DNA of 64,000 nt from Ramlibacter sp. Leaf400 (GTDB lineage: Bacteria > Pseudomonadota > Gammaproteobacteria > Burkholderiales > Burkholderiaceae_C), in assembly GCF_001424545.1 (NCBI RefSeq), contig NZ_LMQL01000001.1, positions 270,651 to 334,650 of the forward strand, in the 5' to 3' direction. Below the pieces are notes generated by a model. It had not been told where the DNA came from. It saw nothing but the letters and a program-made list of their open reading frames with translations, and did not search any database. How positions within the stretch are numbered: position 1 is the stretch's first letter; every line of letters begins with the position of its first letter. This document shows, in pieces, positions 20,547 through 31,097 of the stretch. Made by a program: the position numbers and the translations under genes.

Positions 20547-22363
20547 GGCTTGACGCGCAGGCGCTTGAGCGTTTCCTGCAGCGTCTCGTTCTCCGGATTG
20601 AGCTGCAGGCCTTCGCGCCAGATCGCCTGCGCCTTCTCGCGCTGGCCCGTGGTCCAGAGCACTTCGCCGAAATGCGCGGCGATCTCCGCGTCGGGCCGCT
20701 TCTTGTACGCCGTCTCCAGGATGCGCAGGGCCTCGTCGCGGTTGCCCAGGCGGAATTCGACCCAGCCCAGGCTGTCGCTGATGTAGGGGTCGCCCGGCGC
20801 GAACTCCAGCGCCTTCTGGATCAGCTGCTTGGCTTCGGGCAGACGCAGGTTTCGCTCGGCCAGCGAATAGCCCAGGGCGTTGTAGGCGTGGTGGTAGTCG
20901 GGCCGCGCGGCGATGACCTGCCGCAGCAGCCTCTCCATCTCCGGCACGTTGTTCAGCTTCTCGGCCATCATGGCCTGGTCGTAGAGCAGGTCGACGTCGC
21001 GCGGGTCCTTGGCTGCCGCCTGCGACAGCAGGTCGAAAGCCGCGCGGTACTGCTTCTGGTCGCGCAGCAGCTGCACCTCGGCCGACACCTTGATCTTGGC
21101 GTCGCCCGGCGAACGCTCCGGCAGCGCGCGGATCAGCTTGCGGGCTTCGTCCAGCTTGCCCTGCCGCGCCAGGATGGAAGCGCGGCGGTTCTGCGTGGCC
21201 ACCATGTCCTGCGTGCTGTCGATGCGGTCCAGCCAGGCCGTGGCGCCGGCGAAGTCGCGGCGCTTCTCGGCGATCTGCGACAGCGACAGGTAGGCCTGCG
21301 CCAGGCCGCGGCTGCGCTCCTGGCCACTGCGCTGGGTCTGCGCCAGCTCGACGTAGCGCTTGAGCGTGGCTTCCGCCGGGCTGAGCTGGTTCTCCTGGAC
21401 CTGCAGGGTGCCCAGGGCCAGCCAGGCTTCGGCCAGGTCGGGCTTCTCGGCGGTGACCAGCTGCAGTTGCTGCGAGGCTTCCGTGTAGCGCGAGGCGTCC
21501 AGCAGCGCGCGGGCGTAGCCCATGCGGATCTCGGGCAGGCCCTTGCCATCGAGGTAGGTGCGCACGATCGGCTCGGCCTGCGGCACGCGCGGGTCCATCA
21601 GTTCCAGCGCGAGCAGCGCGGGCGCCTCGGACCGCGCATTGGCCGCCTGGCCGCGCCGGGCCGCTTCCAATGCTCCCGTCGTGTCACCCGCCGCCAGCCG
21701 GACGCGGCCCAGGCTCGACCAGGCCGAGGCGGCATGCGCGGGGTTGGACAGCATGTCGGCCAGCGCATGCTCGACGACGCCGACCGCCTGCTTCTTGTCG
21801 CTGACGCGGGCGTACAGGCGCGGGATGGAGCTCAGGGCCGCATTGCGTTCGGCCGGTTCGGCCAAGGCCAGCTCGGTGCGCAGCGGCTCGATGCTCTCGC
21901 TGACCTGGTTGAGCGCCAGCAGGATCTGGAGCACGAAGCGATTGGCTTCGCGTGACTGGGGGTGGGCCTGCTTCCAGGCGCGGGCGGCCTGCAGCGCCGC
22001 ATCGCCGGCGCGGTTCTGGAAAGCGATCTCCACCGCGCGCTGGTAAAGGGCAGGGTCGTTGGTCTTGCGGGCTGCGTCGAGGACCAGCGAGAAGCCCGCG
22101 GCGGACTCGTCGCCACGCGCGTTGAGCTCGCCCAGCAGCAGCTGGTAGAAAAGCTCGGCATCGAGGTTGCTGACGCCCGTCGATTGCAAGGCAGGCGCGG
22201 CTGGAGAAGCCGCGGCGGTAGGGGAAGCCGGGGCGGTAGGGGGAGCCGGTGCGGAAGGCGAAGCCGGAGCGGCGGGCGCGATCTGCGCGCAGCCCGACGT
22301 CGCCAAGGCCAACGACAGCAGCGTGCCCAGGGCCGCTCGGGTGCTGGAATTCATCCGAACCAT
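20543..22363 (-). CDS. TPR-repeat lipoprotein
   Basis: A 606-residue lipoprotein precursor: lipobox ATSGC with C25, then an Ala/Pro/Ser linker of repeated APASP-type units (about 30-60), then tetratricopeptide repeats to the end, the last two reading [16 protein letters not shown] and [17 protein letters not shown] start at 22354 is equally possible. Found just before lolB in many Burkholderiales, it is probably an outer-membrane-associated scaffold. The length and C-terminal TPRs resemble outer-membrane biogenesis TPR proteins, but the exact role is unknown. Confidence 0.85.
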   Translation of the reverse strand: MVRMNSSTRAALGTLLSLALATSGCAQIAPAAPASPSAPAPPTAPASPTAAASPAAPALQSTGVSNLDAELFYQLLLGELNARGDESAAGFSLVLDAARKTNDPALYQRAVEIAFQNRAGDAALQAARAWKQAHPQSREANRFVLQILLALNQVSESIEPLRTELALAEPAERNAALSSIPRLYARVSDKKQAVGVVEHALADMLSNPAHAASAWSSLGRVRLAAGDTTGALEAARRGQAANARSEAPALLALELMDPRVPQAEPIVRTYLDGKGLPEIRMGYARALLDASRYTEASQQLQLVTAEKPDLAEAWLALGTLQVQENQLSPAEATLKRYVELAQTQRSGQERSRGLAQAYLSLSQIAEKRRDFAGATAWLDRIDSTQDMVATQNRRASILARQGKLDEARKLIRALPERSPGDAKIKVSAEVQLLRDQKQYRAAFDLLSQAAAKDPRDVDLLYDQAMMAEKLNNVPEMERLLRQVIAARPDYHHAYNALGYSLAERNLRLPEAKQLIQKALEFAPGDPYISDSLGWVEFRLGNRDEALRILETAYKKRPDAEIAAHFGEVLWTTGQREKAQAIWREGLQLNPENETLQETLKRLRVKP

Positions 22364-22393
22364 AATAATCCAACCCCCCTCGCACGCCGCCCG

Positions 22394-23209
22394 ATGCCCG
22401 AATTACCCGAAGTCGAGGTCACCCGACTGAGTTTTGCCGATCGGATCGCGGGGGCGCGCATCGAACAGGTGCGGCTCGGCAAACCCCTGCGCTGGCCCCT
22501 GGGCTGCCCGCCCGCCGAACTGGTCGGCCGCCAGGTGCAGGCGGTGCGCCGCCGCGGCAAGTACCTGCTGCTGGACCTCGATCGCGGCCTGCTGCTGCTG
22601 CACCTGGGCATGTCGGGCAGCCTGAACTTCGCGCCGTCCCAGCCGCCACCGGGCACGCACGACCACTTCGACCTGGTCACCACCCGCGGCGTGCTGCGCC
22701 TCAATGACCCGCGCCGCTTCGGCGCGGTGGTGCACGTGGAGGAGGAGCAGGCGCCCGGGGCGGTCAAGCTGCTCGGCGCGCTGGGCGTGGAGCCGCTGGA
22801 GGAGGGCTTCGATCCCGAAGCCTTCCACGCCGGCCTGCGCAGGCGCAAGGCGCCGATCAAGCAGGTGCTGCTGGCCGGCGACCTGGTGGTGGGCGTGGGC
22901 AACATCTATGCGTCCGAGGCGCTGTTCCTCGCCGGCATCCGCCCGACCCTGAGCGCGGCCCGCATCAGCCGGCCGCGGGCGTTGCGCCTGCACGGGGCAA
23001 TCCGCGACGTCCTGGCGCGGGCGGTGGCCCAGGGGGGGAGCACCTTGCGCGACTTCTCCAATGCCCAGGGCGAGTCGGGCTACTTCCAGCTCGAGGCCAT
23101 GGTGTACGGACGGACCGGCCAGCCTTGCCGTGTGTGCGGCACCACGATCCGCAGCCTGCGCCAAGGGCAAAGGGCTACTTTTTACTGCCCCACCTGCCAG
23201 AAGACGTGA
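22394..23209 (+). CDS. mutM: Formamidopyrimidine-DNA glycosylase
   Basis: MutM (Fpg) removes 8-oxoguanine and formamidopyrimidines from DNA and nicks the site. The 271-residue protein starts PELPEVEV, so after Met removal P2 is the Schiff-base nucleophile and E3 the catalytic acid. K56 (RRGKYLL), [25 protein letters not shown] and the zinc finger CRVC...CPTC are all present. It diverges from the TPR lipoprotein and stands 46 bp before a dynamin-like gene and mutY. Confidence 0.97.
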   Translation: MPELPEVEVTRLSFADRIAGARIEQVRLGKPLRWPLGCPPAELVGRQVQAVRRRGKYLLLDLDRGLLLLHLGMSGSLNFAPSQPPPGTHDHFDLVTTRGVLRLNDPRRFGAVVHVEEEQAPGAVKLLGALGVEPLEEGFDPEAFHAGLRRRKAPIKQVLLAGDLVVGVGNIYASEALFLAGIRPTLSAARISRPRALRLHGAIRDVLARAVAQGGSTLRDFSNAQGESGYFQLEAMVYGRTGQPCRVCGTTIRSLRQGQRATFYCPTCQKT

Positions 23210-23255
23210 AGGCCTCCACGGGTGCGGGTTATATTCAAGCGCGACAGGGGACTCA

Positions 23256-25220
23256 GTGGGCACTTCCTTCAACGAGCAGTTCGATCAGCATGGCGCATGG
23301 CGGCGTGAGTTCGCCCTGCGGCTGAAACTGCTGTCCGAATGGCTGAAGGACCACGAGCTGCTCGACGCCGCCGTCGAGGAGCGCCTGCGCCGCCTGGAAA
23401 CCCAGATGCGCTCGGACAAGGTGATGGTCGCCTTCGTCGCCGAGTTCTCGCGCGGCAAGTCGGAGTTGATCAACGCGATCTTCTTCGCCGGCTACAAGCG
23501 CCGCATCATGCCGGCCAGCGCCGGGCGCACCACGATGTGCCCCACCGAGCTGGGCTACGACGCGGAGGTGCCGCCCTGCCTGCGCCTGCTGCCGATCGAG
23601 ACGCGCCTGCAGCCGCAGCCGCTGATGGAGTGGCGCCTGGCGCCCGAGAAGTGGACCCGGGTCGACCTGGACGTCAACAACTCTGCGCAGCTCGCGCAGG
23701 CCTTCGAGAAGGTCTCCGAGGTGCTGCACGTCACCAAGGACGAAGCCAAGGCGCTGGGCTTCTGGCACGACGAGACCCCCGAGGACAACCCGATGGTGGG
23801 CGCCGACGGCAAGGTCGAGGTGCCGCGCTGGCGGCATGCCCTGATCAACATCGCGCACCCGCTTCTCAAGCAGGGGCTGGTCATCCTGGACACCCCGGGC
23901 CTGAACGCCATCGGCGCTGAGCCCGAACTCACGGTCAACCTGATCCCGCAGGCGCACGCGGTCGTCTTCATCCTGGCGGCCGACACCGGCGTGACCCGGT
24001 CCGACCTGGCGATCTGGCGCGAGCACCTGATCTCCGAGGGCGAGGACACGGCCTCGCGCCTGGTCGTCCTGAACAAGATCGACACGATGTGGGACTCCCT
24101 CAGCACCCCCTCGCAGGTGCAGGCCCAGATCGACCGCCAGCGCGCCACGTCCGCCGAGATCCTGGGCCTGCGGCGCGAGCAGGTGATCCCGGTGTCGGCC
24201 CAGAAGGGGCTGGTCGCCAAGGTCAACAACGACGCCGAACTCCTGGTCGCCAGCCAGCTGCCCGTGCTGGAGCACGCGCTCAGCCACGGCGTGATGGGGC
24301 AGCGCCAGGCCATCCTGCGCATCGCCGTCGCGGCGGCCGTGGGCGAGCTGCGGTCCGAAGCCAGCCGCGCGCTCAACATCCGCCGGCGCGACCTGGCCGA
24401 GCAGATGCAGGAGCTCAAGGGCCTGCGCGGCAAGAACACGTCCGTCATCAAGCACATGCGCCTGCGCATCGAGCAGGAGCAGCGCGACTTCGATGTGAGC
24501 GGCGCCAAGATCCACGCGGTGCGTTCGGTGCATCTGAAGCTGCTGCGCGAGGTGTTCGCGCTGCTGGGCACGGCCTCCATGAAGGAGGAGATGGCCCAGC
24601 TGACCCACGCGCTGCGCCAGCCGGGCATCAAGCTGGGCGTGCGGCGCGCCTACGCGCTCACCTTCGACCGCCTGCGCGAGGGTCTGCGCAAGGCCCAGGC
24701 CACCAGCGGCGAGATCCAGTCGATGCTGAACGGCACCTTCCGCCAGCTCAATGCCGAATACGGCTTCTCGCTGCAACCGCCCAAGGAACCGGACCTCGCC
24801 CGCTTCGAGCGCGACCTCGACCTGGTCGAGCGCAGCCACCAGCAGTACCTGGGCGTGGGCAATGCGCTGCGCCTGGCGCAGCCCGAATTCGCCGACCGGC
24901 TGGTTCGCGCGCTGGCCACGCGCCTGCGCGCGGTCTACGAATCGGCGCTGGGCGAAGTCGAGCTGTGGAACAAGGCCGCGGCGGCCCAGCTCGATGCCCA
25001 GTTGCGCGAGCGCCGCCGCAACTTCAGCCGGCGCCTCGAGGCGATCGAGCGCATCCAGCAGGCCGCCTCCGGCCTGGACGACCGCATCGTCGAGATCGAA
25101 GTGCAGGACACGGCCGTCGACGAGCTCGAAGCCAAGCTCACCGAGCTGACCGCCCACCTCGTCGCCACGCCCGCGGTCGAGACGACGGACGACGACGAGC
25201 CCCTGTTGCAGCAGGCATGA
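23256..25220 (+). CDS. Dynamin-like large GTPase
   Basis: The start is a GTG preceded by AGGGG at five bases; it gives 654 residues and opens GTSFNEQFDQHG. The GTPase domain shows G1 AEFSRGKS (62-69), switch threonines RTTMCP (91-96), G3 DTPG (from 212) and G4 NKID (from 273). The C-terminal half is long helical and charged, consistent with a dynamin stalk (for example LAEQMQELKGLRGKNTSVIK and two blocks around 500-640). No clear membrane span is seen. Bacterial dynamins remodel or protect membranes; the cellular role of this one is unknown. It overlaps mutY by 4 bp, so the two are translationally coupled. Confidence 0.85.
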   Translation: MGTSFNEQFDQHGAWRREFALRLKLLSEWLKDHELLDAAVEERLRRLETQMRSDKVMVAFVAEFSRGKSELINAIFFAGYKRRIMPASAGRTTMCPTELGYDAEVPPCLRLLPIETRLQPQPLMEWRLAPEKWTRVDLDVNNSAQLAQAFEKVSEVLHVTKDEAKALGFWHDETPEDNPMVGADGKVEVPRWRHALINIAHPLLKQGLVILDTPGLNAIGAEPELTVNLIPQAHAVVFILAADTGVTRSDLAIWREHLISEGEDTASRLVVLNKIDTMWDSLSTPSQVQAQIDRQRATSAEILGLRREQVIPVSAQKGLVAKVNNDAELLVASQLPVLEHALSHGVMGQRQAILRIAVAAAVGELRSEASRALNIRRRDLAEQMQELKGLRGKNTSVIKHMRLRIEQEQRDFDVSGAKIHAVRSVHLKLLREVFALLGTASMKEEMAQLTHALRQPGIKLGVRRAYALTFDRLREGLRKAQATSGEIQSMLNGTFRQLNAEYGFSLQPPKEPDLARFERDLDLVERSHQQYLGVGNALRLAQPEFADRLVRALATRLRAVYESALGEVELWNKAAAAQLDAQLRERRRNFSRRLEAIERIQQAASGLDDRIVEIEVQDTAVDELEAKLTELTAHLVATPAVETTDDDEPLLQQA

Positions 25221-26254
25221 CAGGGCCGGACGCCGGCATCGCCGGCCGGGTGGTGCGCTGGCACGCCAGCCACGGCCGCAGCAGCCTGCCCTGGCAGAAC
25301 ACCCGCGATCCGTACCGCGTCTGGCTGTCGGAGATCATGCTCCAGCAGACCCAGGTGAGCACCGTGCTGGGCTACTACCAGCGCTTCCTCGACCGCTTCC
25401 CCGATGTCGCCCGCCTGGCGGCGGCTTCGCTGGACGACGTGCTGGCGCTGTGGAGCGGCCTGGGCTACTACTCCCGCGCGCGCAACCTGCACGCCTGCGC
25501 CCGCGCGGTGGTCCAGGAGCACGGCGGATGTTTTCCGGCGTCCGCGGCGCAGCTGGAGAAGCTGCCGGGCATCGGCCGGTCCACCGCCGCCGCGATCGCC
25601 GCCTTCTGCTGGGACGAGCGCGCCGCCATCCTCGACGGCAACGTCAAGCGCGTGCTGACGCGGGTGCTGGCCTTCGGCGACGACCTGTCCCAGCCCGCGG
25701 CCGAGCGGGCTCTGTGGAAACGGGCCACGGAGCTGCTGCCGCAGGAGCCGGCCGACATGCCCGCCTACACGCAGGCCATGATGGACGTGGGCGCGACGGT
25801 CTGCCTGGCGCGCAATCCCAGCTGCCTGATCTGCCCGCTGGCGCCGGTGTGCGAGGCGCGCAAGCTCCAGACGCCGCTGGCCTTCCCGGTGAAGACGCGC
25901 AAGACGCGCCGCACGGCGCAGTCGCTCTGGCTGCTGCGGGCGCAGGATCGCCAGGGCTCGATCTGGCTGGAAAAGCGCCCTACGCCGGGCGTCTGGGCCG
26001 GCCTGTACTGCCTGCCGGTGTTCGACTCGCGCGAGGCGCTGGCCGCCGCGCTGCCCGCCCGCGCACGGGACAAGCTGCAGGACGGGCCCGCCTTCCTGCA
26101 CGTGCTGACCCACAAGGACCTGTACCTGCACCCCGTCACGGTGGACCTGGCGACTTCCGCCCTGGATCGCCCGGAAGGCCAGTGGTTCGGCAGCGGGCAG
26201 TGGCCCCGGCTGGGCCTGCCGGCGCCGGTGCGCAAGCTGCTCGCGGAAGGCTAG
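25217..26254 (+). CDS. mutY: A/G-specific adenine glycosylase
   Basis: MutY removes adenine mispaired with 8-oxoguanine. The 345-residue protein has the catalytic Glu in [10 protein letters not shown], the helix-hairpin-helix [15 protein letters not shown], the catalytic Asp in [11 protein letters not shown], the [4Fe-4S] ligands C-x6-C-x2-C-x5-C in [17 protein letters not shown], and a C-terminal NUDIX-like 8-oxoG recognition domain ([12 protein letters not shown]...[15 protein letters not shown]). ATGA overlap with the dynamin-like gene. Its stop shares the bases CTAG with the rapZ stop on the other strand. Confidence 0.97.
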   Translation: MTGPDAGIAGRVVRWHASHGRSSLPWQNTRDPYRVWLSEIMLQQTQVSTVLGYYQRFLDRFPDVARLAAASLDDVLALWSGLGYYSRARNLHACARAVVQEHGGCFPASAAQLEKLPGIGRSTAAAIAAFCWDERAAILDGNVKRVLTRVLAFGDDLSQPAAERALWKRATELLPQEPADMPAYTQAMMDVGATVCLARNPSCLICPLAPVCEARKLQTPLAFPVKTRKTRRTAQSLWLLRAQDRQGSIWLEKRPTPGVWAGLYCLPVFDSREALAAALPARARDKLQDGPAFLHVLTHKDLYLHPVTVDLATSALDRPEGQWFGSGQWPRLGLPAPVRKLLAEG

Positions 26255-27129
26255 CGGTCGAGTTCGCGGTGGCGCTTGAGCGTCGTCCACCGCTGGCCGA
26301 AGGAAGCCGCCAGGCGCTCCACCAGGTACACCGAGCGGTGCTGCCCGCCGGTGCAGCCGACCGCCACCGTCACGTAGCTGCGGTGGTCGCGCGCCAGCGG
26401 CTCCAGCCACTGCTTCAGGAAGCCCTCGATCGACTCGAACATCTGGTCGACGCCCGCCTGGGCCCGCAGGTAGTCGACCACGGGCTGGTCCAGCCCGGTG
26501 AGGTCGCGCAGGGCCGGTTCGTAGTGCGGGTTGGGCAGCATGCGCACGTCGAACACGTAATCGGCGTCGACCGGGATGCCGCGCTTGAACGCGAACGATT
26601 CGAACACCAGCGTGAGCTGGCTGTCCGGGGCGGACAGAAGCGACTTCACCTGGGCCTGCAGCTGCGCGGGGCGGATGGTGCTGCTGTCGATGACGTGGGC
26701 CTGCTCGCGCAGGTCGGCCAGCAGTTCCCGCTCCAGCTCGATGGCGTCGACCAGGGCGCGCTGGCGGATCAGCGGATCGACCTCCTCGGCGGCGGGCTGC
26801 TGCGACAGCGGATGGCGCCGGCGTGTCTCGGAGAAGCGCCGCACCAGCGTGTCGGTGGTGGAGTCCAGGAACAGTGACCGGATGCGCACGCCCTGAGCGG
26901 CCAGCTCGCGCAGCTGCGCCGGCACCTGCGGCAGCGACGTTGCGCTGCGCACGTCCATGGCGATGGCCACGTGCTTGCCCTTGTTGGCCTGCTCCAGCGC
27001 CACGAAGGACAGCAGCAGCTCGGGCGGCAGGTTGTCGACGCAGTAGTAGCCGGCATCCTCCAGCGCGCGCAGCGCCACGGACTTGCCCGAGCCGGACATG
27101 CCGGTGATGAGGACCAGGTCCAGGCTCAT
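26251..27129 (-). CDS. rapZ: RNase adapter protein RapZ (YvcJ family)
   Basis: RapZ is a nucleotide-binding regulator which in E. coli guides RNase E to GlmZ sRNA and so controls glucosamine-6-phosphate synthase. The 292-residue protein has Walker A GMSGSGKS (10-17), the DVRS block, and the C-terminal [15 protein letters not shown] signature. Here it sits behind recN with an ATGA overlap rather than with ptsN and ptsO, so the partner RNA circuit cannot be assumed. Confidence 0.94.
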   Translation of the reverse strand: MSLDLVLITGMSGSGKSVALRALEDAGYYCVDNLPPELLLSFVALEQANKGKHVAIAMDVRSATSLPQVPAQLRELAAQGVRIRSLFLDSTTDTLVRRFSETRRRHPLSQQPAAEEVDPLIRQRALVDAIELERELLADLREQAHVIDSSTIRPAQLQAQVKSLLSAPDSQLTLVFESFAFKRGIPVDADYVFDVRMLPNPHYEPALRDLTGLDQPVVDYLRAQAGVDQMFESIEGFLKQWLEPLARDHRSYVTVAVGCTGGQHRSVYLVERLAASFGQRWTTLKRHRELDR

Positions 27130-28778
27130 GCCGCCGCGCTGCCCAGCATTTCCTTGGCGTGCGCCAGCGTCGTGCCCGACAGGCGCTCGCCGCCCAGCAT
27201 GCGGGCGACCTCGGCCACCCGTTGCTCGCCCTGCACCGGCTCGACGGTGCTGGTGGTGCCGGCCTTGTCGGCGCGCTTGGACACCACCAGGTGGTGGTCG
27301 GCGCAGGCCGCCACCTGCGGCAGGTGCGTGACGGCCAGCACCTGGCGGTCGCGGCCCAGCTGTTTCATCAGGCGCCCGACGGTCTCGGCCACGGCGCCGC
27401 CGACGCCCGCATCCACCTCGTCGAAGATCAGCGTCTGCGCGGTGCCCAGGCGGCTGGTCGTCACCGCGATCGCCAGCGCGATGCGCGAGAGCTCGCCGCC
27501 CGAAGCGACCTTGCCCACCGGCCGCGGCGTGGCGCCGGGATGGCCCGCCACCATGAAACTGACTTCGTCCAGGCCTGAAGCGGACGGCTGCGGCAGCGGC
27601 TGCAAGCCCACCTCGAACCTGCCGCCCTGCATGCCCAGCCCCTGCATCGCCTGGGTGATCGCCGTGGCCAGCTTTGGCGCCGCCTTGGCGCGGGCCTTGG
27701 ACAGCGCCGTGGCTTGCGCCGTGTAGGCGCGGCCCTGCTCCTTCTCGGCGGCCTCCAGCGCGGCCAGGTCGGCCGAGGCGTCGAGCCGCTCCAGCTCCTG
27801 ACGCCAGCCGGCCAGCAGGGCCGGCAGTTCCGCCGGCGTGCGCTTGTAGCGGCGGGCCAGCGACAGCCACAGGGCCATGCGCTCGTCGAGTTCGGCCAGC
27901 CGGTCCGGGTCCAGGTCGGTCTTGCGCAGGTAGGTGTGCAGCGAATGCGCGGCGTCCTCGGCCTGGGCCAGCGCGGAAGCCAGCACTTCGGCCAGGGACT
28001 GGAACTCGGGCTCGAGCTGCTCCTGCGCCTGCAGCAGCGTTTGTGCCTGCGACAGCGATGCCGTGGCGCCGGCGTCCTCGCCTTCCAGCGCCTGCAGGGC
28101 GTTGCGCGCCGCATCGAGCAGGGCCTGCGCATGAGACAGGCGCGTGTGGTTGGTGTTGAGCTCTTCCCACTCGTCGGCGCCCGGTGCGAGCTTGTCCAGC
28201 TCGCCGATCTGCCAGGCCAGGCGCTCGCGTTCGCGCTGCAGCGTGTCCTGCGCCTCGCGGGCCTGCACCAGGGTCTTCTGCGCCGCGCGCCAGGCGTCCC
28301 AGGCCTGCTGCACGGAGTTGCCGGTGACGCCGGCATAAGCGTCCAGCAGCGCGCGCACCGAGTCGGGCCGCGTCAGGCTCTGCCAGGCGTGCTGGCCGTG
28401 GATGTCCACCAGCTGCTCGCCGGCCTCGCGCAACTGCGCGGCGGTGGCGGGGCTGCCGTTGATCCAGGCGCGGCTCTTGCCCTGGCTGTCGATGCTCCGC
28501 CGCAGCAACAGGGTGTCGCCGCCTTCGAAGCCGGCTTCCTCCAGCCAGGGGGCGAGCGTCGCGGGCAGGTCGAACTCCGCGCTGATGTCGGTGCGGGCCG
28601 CGCCTTCGCGCACCACGCCCGCATCGGAGCGCGCGCCCAGCGCCAGCTGCAGCGCGTCGACCAGGATGGACTTGCCCGCACCGGTCTCGCCGGTGAGGAC
28701 GGAGAACCCGTCGCCGGGCTCCAGCTCGAGTTCCCGCACGATCACGAAATCTCGCAGGGCGATGCGCTTGAGAGTCAT
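27126..28778 (-). CDS. recN: DNA repair protein RecN
   Basis: RecN is an SMC-like ATPase acting early in double-strand-break repair. The 550-residue protein has Walker A GETGAGKS (30-37), a long coiled-coil middle (about 150-370; ALL-rich segments with [11 protein letters not shown] and LEEAEK-like heptads), signature ASGGELSR and Walker [12 protein letters not shown]. Its start overlaps nothing upstream; 58 bp separate it from nadK. No LexA box is obvious in that gap. Confidence 0.96.
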   Translation of the reverse strand: MTLKRIALRDFVIVRELELEPGDGFSVLTGETGAGKSILVDALQLALGARSDAGVVREGAARTDISAEFDLPATLAPWLEEAGFEGGDTLLLRRSIDSQGKSRAWINGSPATAAQLREAGEQLVDIHGQHAWQSLTRPDSVRALLDAYAGVTGNSVQQAWDAWRAAQKTLVQAREAQDTLQRERERLAWQIGELDKLAPGADEWEELNTNHTRLSHAQALLDAARNALQALEGEDAGATASLSQAQTLLQAQEQLEPEFQSLAEVLASALAQAEDAAHSLHTYLRKTDLDPDRLAELDERMALWLSLARRYKRTPAELPALLAGWRQELERLDASADLAALEAAEKEQGRAYTAQATALSKARAKAAPKLATAITQAMQGLGMQGGRFEVGLQPLPQPSASGLDEVSFMVAGHPGATPRPVGKVASGGELSRIALAIAVTTSRLGTAQTLIFDEVDAGVGGAVAETVGRLMKQLGRDRQVLAVTHLPQVAACADHHLVVSKRADKAGTTSTVEPVQGEQRVAEVARMLGGERLSGTTLAHAKEMLGSAAA

Positions 28779-28836
28779 TGAATCACCTCCGCGCTGCGCG
28801 CTGCGGTGCGAGCCCCTTCGGGCGGCCGGGCGGGGC

Positions 28837-29727
28837 TCACGATCCTCCCTCGTTCCAGTGCAGCTTCCTGCGCAGGGTGTCGTAGTAGCTCCAGCCGCGC
28901 GGGTGCAGGAAGCGCACCTGGTGCTGCGAGCGCTTGACCAGGATGCGGTCGCCGTGCAGCAGCGAGGCCAGCGACTGCATGTCGAAATTGGCGCTGGCGT
29001 CGCGTCCCGCAACCAGCTCGATGGCGATCTCCACCGAATCGGGGATCACGATCGGCCGGTTGGACAGCGTGTGCGGCGCGATCGGCACCAGCGCCCACAC
29101 GGGGTTGCCCGGATGCAGCAGCGGGCCGCCGGCGGACAGCGCGTAGGCGGTGGACCCGGTGGGCGTAGCCACGATCAGGCCGTCGGCGCGCTGGTTGGCG
29201 ACGAAGTGGCCATCGACCTCCACCCGCAGTTCGACCATGCCGGAGGTGGCGCCGCGGTTGACCACCACGTCGTTCATGGCCTGGGCCTTGAACACGCAGT
29301 GGCCGTCGCGCACCACCTGCGCGAGCATCAGGCCGCGGCGGTCTTCTTCGTACTCTCCACGCAACATGGGGCCGAGCACGTCGCGGTAGCCTTCCAGCCG
29401 GATGTCGGTGACGAAACCCAGGCGCCCCTGGTTGACGCCGACAAGCGGCACGCCGAAGCGGGCCATCTGCCGGCCGATGCCCAGCATGGTGCCGTCGCCG
29501 CCCACCACCAGGCCCAGGTCGCATTGCGCGCCGATGGCCTGCACGTCAAGAACCGTGTAACCGACGATCCCGCAGGTGCTGGCCGTGTCATGCTCGATGG
29601 CCACGTCGCAGCCTTCGGAGACCAGGAACTGGGCAATGTCCTCCAGCGCCGCACGGCTGCTGGCAGCCGCCGCGCCGCCGGCGTGGTACTTGCCTATCAG
29701 CGCAACCTGGCGGAACCGAGTGCTCAT
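28837..29727 (-). CDS. nadK: NAD kinase
   Basis: NadK phosphorylates NAD to NADP using ATP or polyphosphate. The 296-residue protein has the catalytic GGDGTML (76-82), the substrate loop [10 protein letters not shown], and the [14 protein letters not shown] signature. It diverges from hrcA with only 44 bp between the starts, an arrangement common in Burkholderiales. Confidence 0.97.
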   Translation of the reverse strand: MSTRFRQVALIGKYHAGGAAAASSRAALEDIAQFLVSEGCDVAIEHDTASTCGIVGYTVLDVQAIGAQCDLGLVVGGDGTMLGIGRQMARFGVPLVGVNQGRLGFVTDIRLEGYRDVLGPMLRGEYEEDRRGLMLAQVVRDGHCVFKAQAMNDVVVNRGATSGMVELRVEVDGHFVANQRADGLIVATPTGSTAYALSAGGPLLHPGNPVWALVPIAPHTLSNRPIVIPDSVEIAIELVAGRDASANFDMQSLASLLHGDRILVKRSQHQVRFLHPRGWSYYDTLRRKLHWNEGGS

Positions 29728-29771
29728 CGAGGCAAATTACATCATTAAAATTCATCGGAGGCCTCCGCACC

Positions 29772-30776
29772 ATGCTCGATGACCGTGCCAAGTTGTTGTT
29801 GAAAGCTCTGGTCGAGCGCTATATCGCCGAAGGGCAGCCGGTGGGATCGCGCACGCTGTCGCGGGCGTCGGGCCTGGAACTCTCGCCCGCCACCATCCGC
29901 AACGTGATGTCGGACCTCGAGGACCTGGGGCTGATCGCCAGCCCGCACACCTCGGCCGGCCGCATCCCCACCGCGCGCGGCTACCGCCTGTTCGTGGACA
30001 CCATGCTCACCGCGCAGCGCGAGCACCTGGCCGCGCCCAGCCTGCCGCCCGACCAGCCGCAGCGCGTGATCGCCAACGCCGCCCAGCTGCTGTCCAACCT
30101 GTCGCACTTCGTCGGCGTGGTGATGGCGCCGCGCCGCACGTCGGTGTTCCGCCACATCGAATTCCTGCGGCTGTCCGAGCGGCGCTACCTGGTCATCATC
30201 GTCTCGCCGGACGGCGACGTGCAGAACCGGGTGGTGTTCACCGACAGCGACTACACCCAGCAGCAGCTGGTCGAGGCCGCCAACTTCCTGAATGCCCACT
30301 ACGCGGGCCTTGCGATCGAGCAGGTGCGCGAGCGCCTGAAGACCGAGGTCGAGCAGTTGCGCGGCGAGATCGTCCAGCTGATGCACACGGCGGTGGACGC
30401 CAGCTCGGAGGCCCTGGAGCAGGCTCAGGGCGAGGTGGTCATCTCCGGCGAGCGCAACCTGCTGGAGGTGTCGGATTTCTCCAGCGACATGACGCACCTG
30501 CGCAAGGCATTCGAGCTGTTCGAGCAGAAGACGCAGCTGATGCGCCTGCTGGACATCTCCAGCCAGGCCGAGGGCGTGCGCATCTTCATCGGCGGCGAAA
30601 GCCAGGTCGTGCCGTTCGAGGAGCTGTCCGTCGTCAGCTCGCCGTATGAGGTGGACGGCCAGATCGTCGGCACCCTGGGCGTGATCGGCCCCACCCGCAT
30701 GCCTTACGACCGGATGATCCAGATCGTGGACATCACGGCCAAGCTGGTGAGCAACGCGCTGAGCCACCACAAGTGA
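29772..30776 (+). CDS. hrcA: Heat-inducible transcription repressor HrcA
   Basis: HrcA represses groESL and other heat-shock genes by binding CIRCE elements and depends on GroEL for activity. The 334-residue protein opens with the winged helix [20 protein letters not shown] and VGSRTLSR...[14 protein letters not shown], followed by a GAF-like middle and the C-terminal [14 protein letters not shown]. No CIRCE inverted repeat (TTAGCACTC-N9-GAGTGCTAA) is present in the 44-bp gap before it, so it does not appear to be autoregulated through that site. Confidence 0.97.
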   Translation: MLDDRAKLLLKALVERYIAEGQPVGSRTLSRASGLELSPATIRNVMSDLEDLGLIASPHTSAGRIPTARGYRLFVDTMLTAQREHLAAPSLPPDQPQRVIANAAQLLSNLSHFVGVVMAPRRTSVFRHIEFLRLSERRYLVIIVSPDGDVQNRVVFTDSDYTQQQLVEAANFLNAHYAGLAIEQVRERLKTEVEQLRGEIVQLMHTAVDASSEALEQAQGEVVISGERNLLEVSDFSSDMTHLRKAFELFEQKTQLMRLLDISSQAEGVRIFIGGESQVVPFEELSVVSSPYEVDGQIVGTLGVIGPTRMPYDRMIQIVDITAKLVSNALSHHK

Positions 30777-30782
30777 GATTTG

Positions 30783-30811
30783 CCGTCATCCCCGCGCAAG
30801 CGGGGATCCAG
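30783..30811. repeat. Dispersed palindromic repeat, half copy C
   Basis: A CATCCCCGCGCAAGCGGGGAT palindrome-type unit (split here as CATCCCCGCG and CAAGCGGGGAT) flanked by CCGT and CCAG, close to the left half of the longer copies at 59950 and 62222. It lies between hrcA and the tRNA pair. Confidence 0.6.
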
Positions 30812-30822
30812 TCCCCGATCCC

Positions 30823-30828
30823 TACAAT
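30823..30828 (+). promoter_or_regulatory. Probable -10 element of the tRNA-CAT gene
   Basis: TACAAT lies nine bases before the mature tRNA start, as expected for a -10 hexamer giving a short leader. I find no convincing -35 hexamer upstream, where the palindromic repeat lies. Confidence 0.45.
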
Positions 30829-30837
30829 TCCCCTCGT

Positions 30838-30914
30838 GGGGCGTTAGCTCAGTTGGTCAGAGCAGGGGACTCATAATCCCTTGGTCGCTGGTTCAAGTCC
30901 AGCACGCCCTACCA
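30838..30914 (+). tRNA. tRNA with CAT anticodon (tRNA-Met, or tRNA-Ile2)
   Basis: A full cloverleaf of 77 bases with encoded CCA: D arm with AGCTCAGTTGG, anticodon loop CTCATAA (CAT), T arm GCTGG-TTCAAGT-CCAGC. The first acceptor pair would be G-U (G1:U72). The anticodon arm and the segment CTTGGTCGCTGGTTCAAGTC resemble the E. coli AUA-reading tRNA-Ile2, whose CAT is converted to lysidine by TilS, but elongator tRNA-Met in this group may look similar. The formyl initiator is excluded because the anticodon stem lacks three consecutive G-C pairs next to the loop. Confidence 0.93.
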
Positions 30915-30941
30915 CCCCGGCGGGGGTCCTTCCGGACCTGC

Positions 30942-30947
30942 TATACT
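30942..30947 (+). promoter_or_regulatory. Probable -10 element of tRNA-Arg
   Basis: TATACT ten bases before the mature 5' end of tRNA-Arg. The region 17 bp upstream is GC-rich without a recognisable -35. Confidence 0.45.
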
Positions 30948-30957
30948 CGCTGGCTTC

Positions 30958-31034
30958 GCGGCTGTAGCTCAGTTGGATAGAGTACTTGGCTACGAACCAA
31001 GGGGTCGTGGGTTCGAATCCTGCCAGCCGCGCCA
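30958..31034 (+). tRNA. tRNA-Arg (ACG)
   Basis: 77 bases with encoded CCA. Acceptor GCGGCTG pairs with CAGCCGC; anticodon stem CTTGG/CCAAG closes loop CTACGAA, giving ACG (read as ICG after deamination), and the T arm has GTTCGAA. It follows the CAT tRNA by 43 bp. Confidence 0.97.
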
Positions 31035-31040
31035 AAAACA

Positions 31041-31071
31041 AAGGGTCAGGTCTCTCAGAGGCCTGACCCTT
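31041..31071. terminator. Bidirectional terminator between the tRNAs and the M48 gene
   Basis: AAGGGTCAGG (31041-31050) and CCTGACCCTT (31062-31071) form a perfect 10-bp stem; on the plus strand it runs into TTTTCTC and on the minus strand into TTTGTTTTTGG. It can end both the tRNA transcript and the leftward SH3-M48 transcript that stops at 31098. Confidence 0.85.
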
Positions 31072-31097
31072 TTCTCTTCCCCGCCCCGTTTCCGCGC

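Noticed and set aside
23061..23255. Longer start for the dynamin-like protein within mutM
   Set aside because: The extra 65 codons are mutM read in another frame; the GTG at 23256 has a proper ribosome site.
29728..29771. CIRCE element before hrcA
   Set aside because: No TTAGCACTC/GAGTGCTAA dyad in the 44-bp gap.
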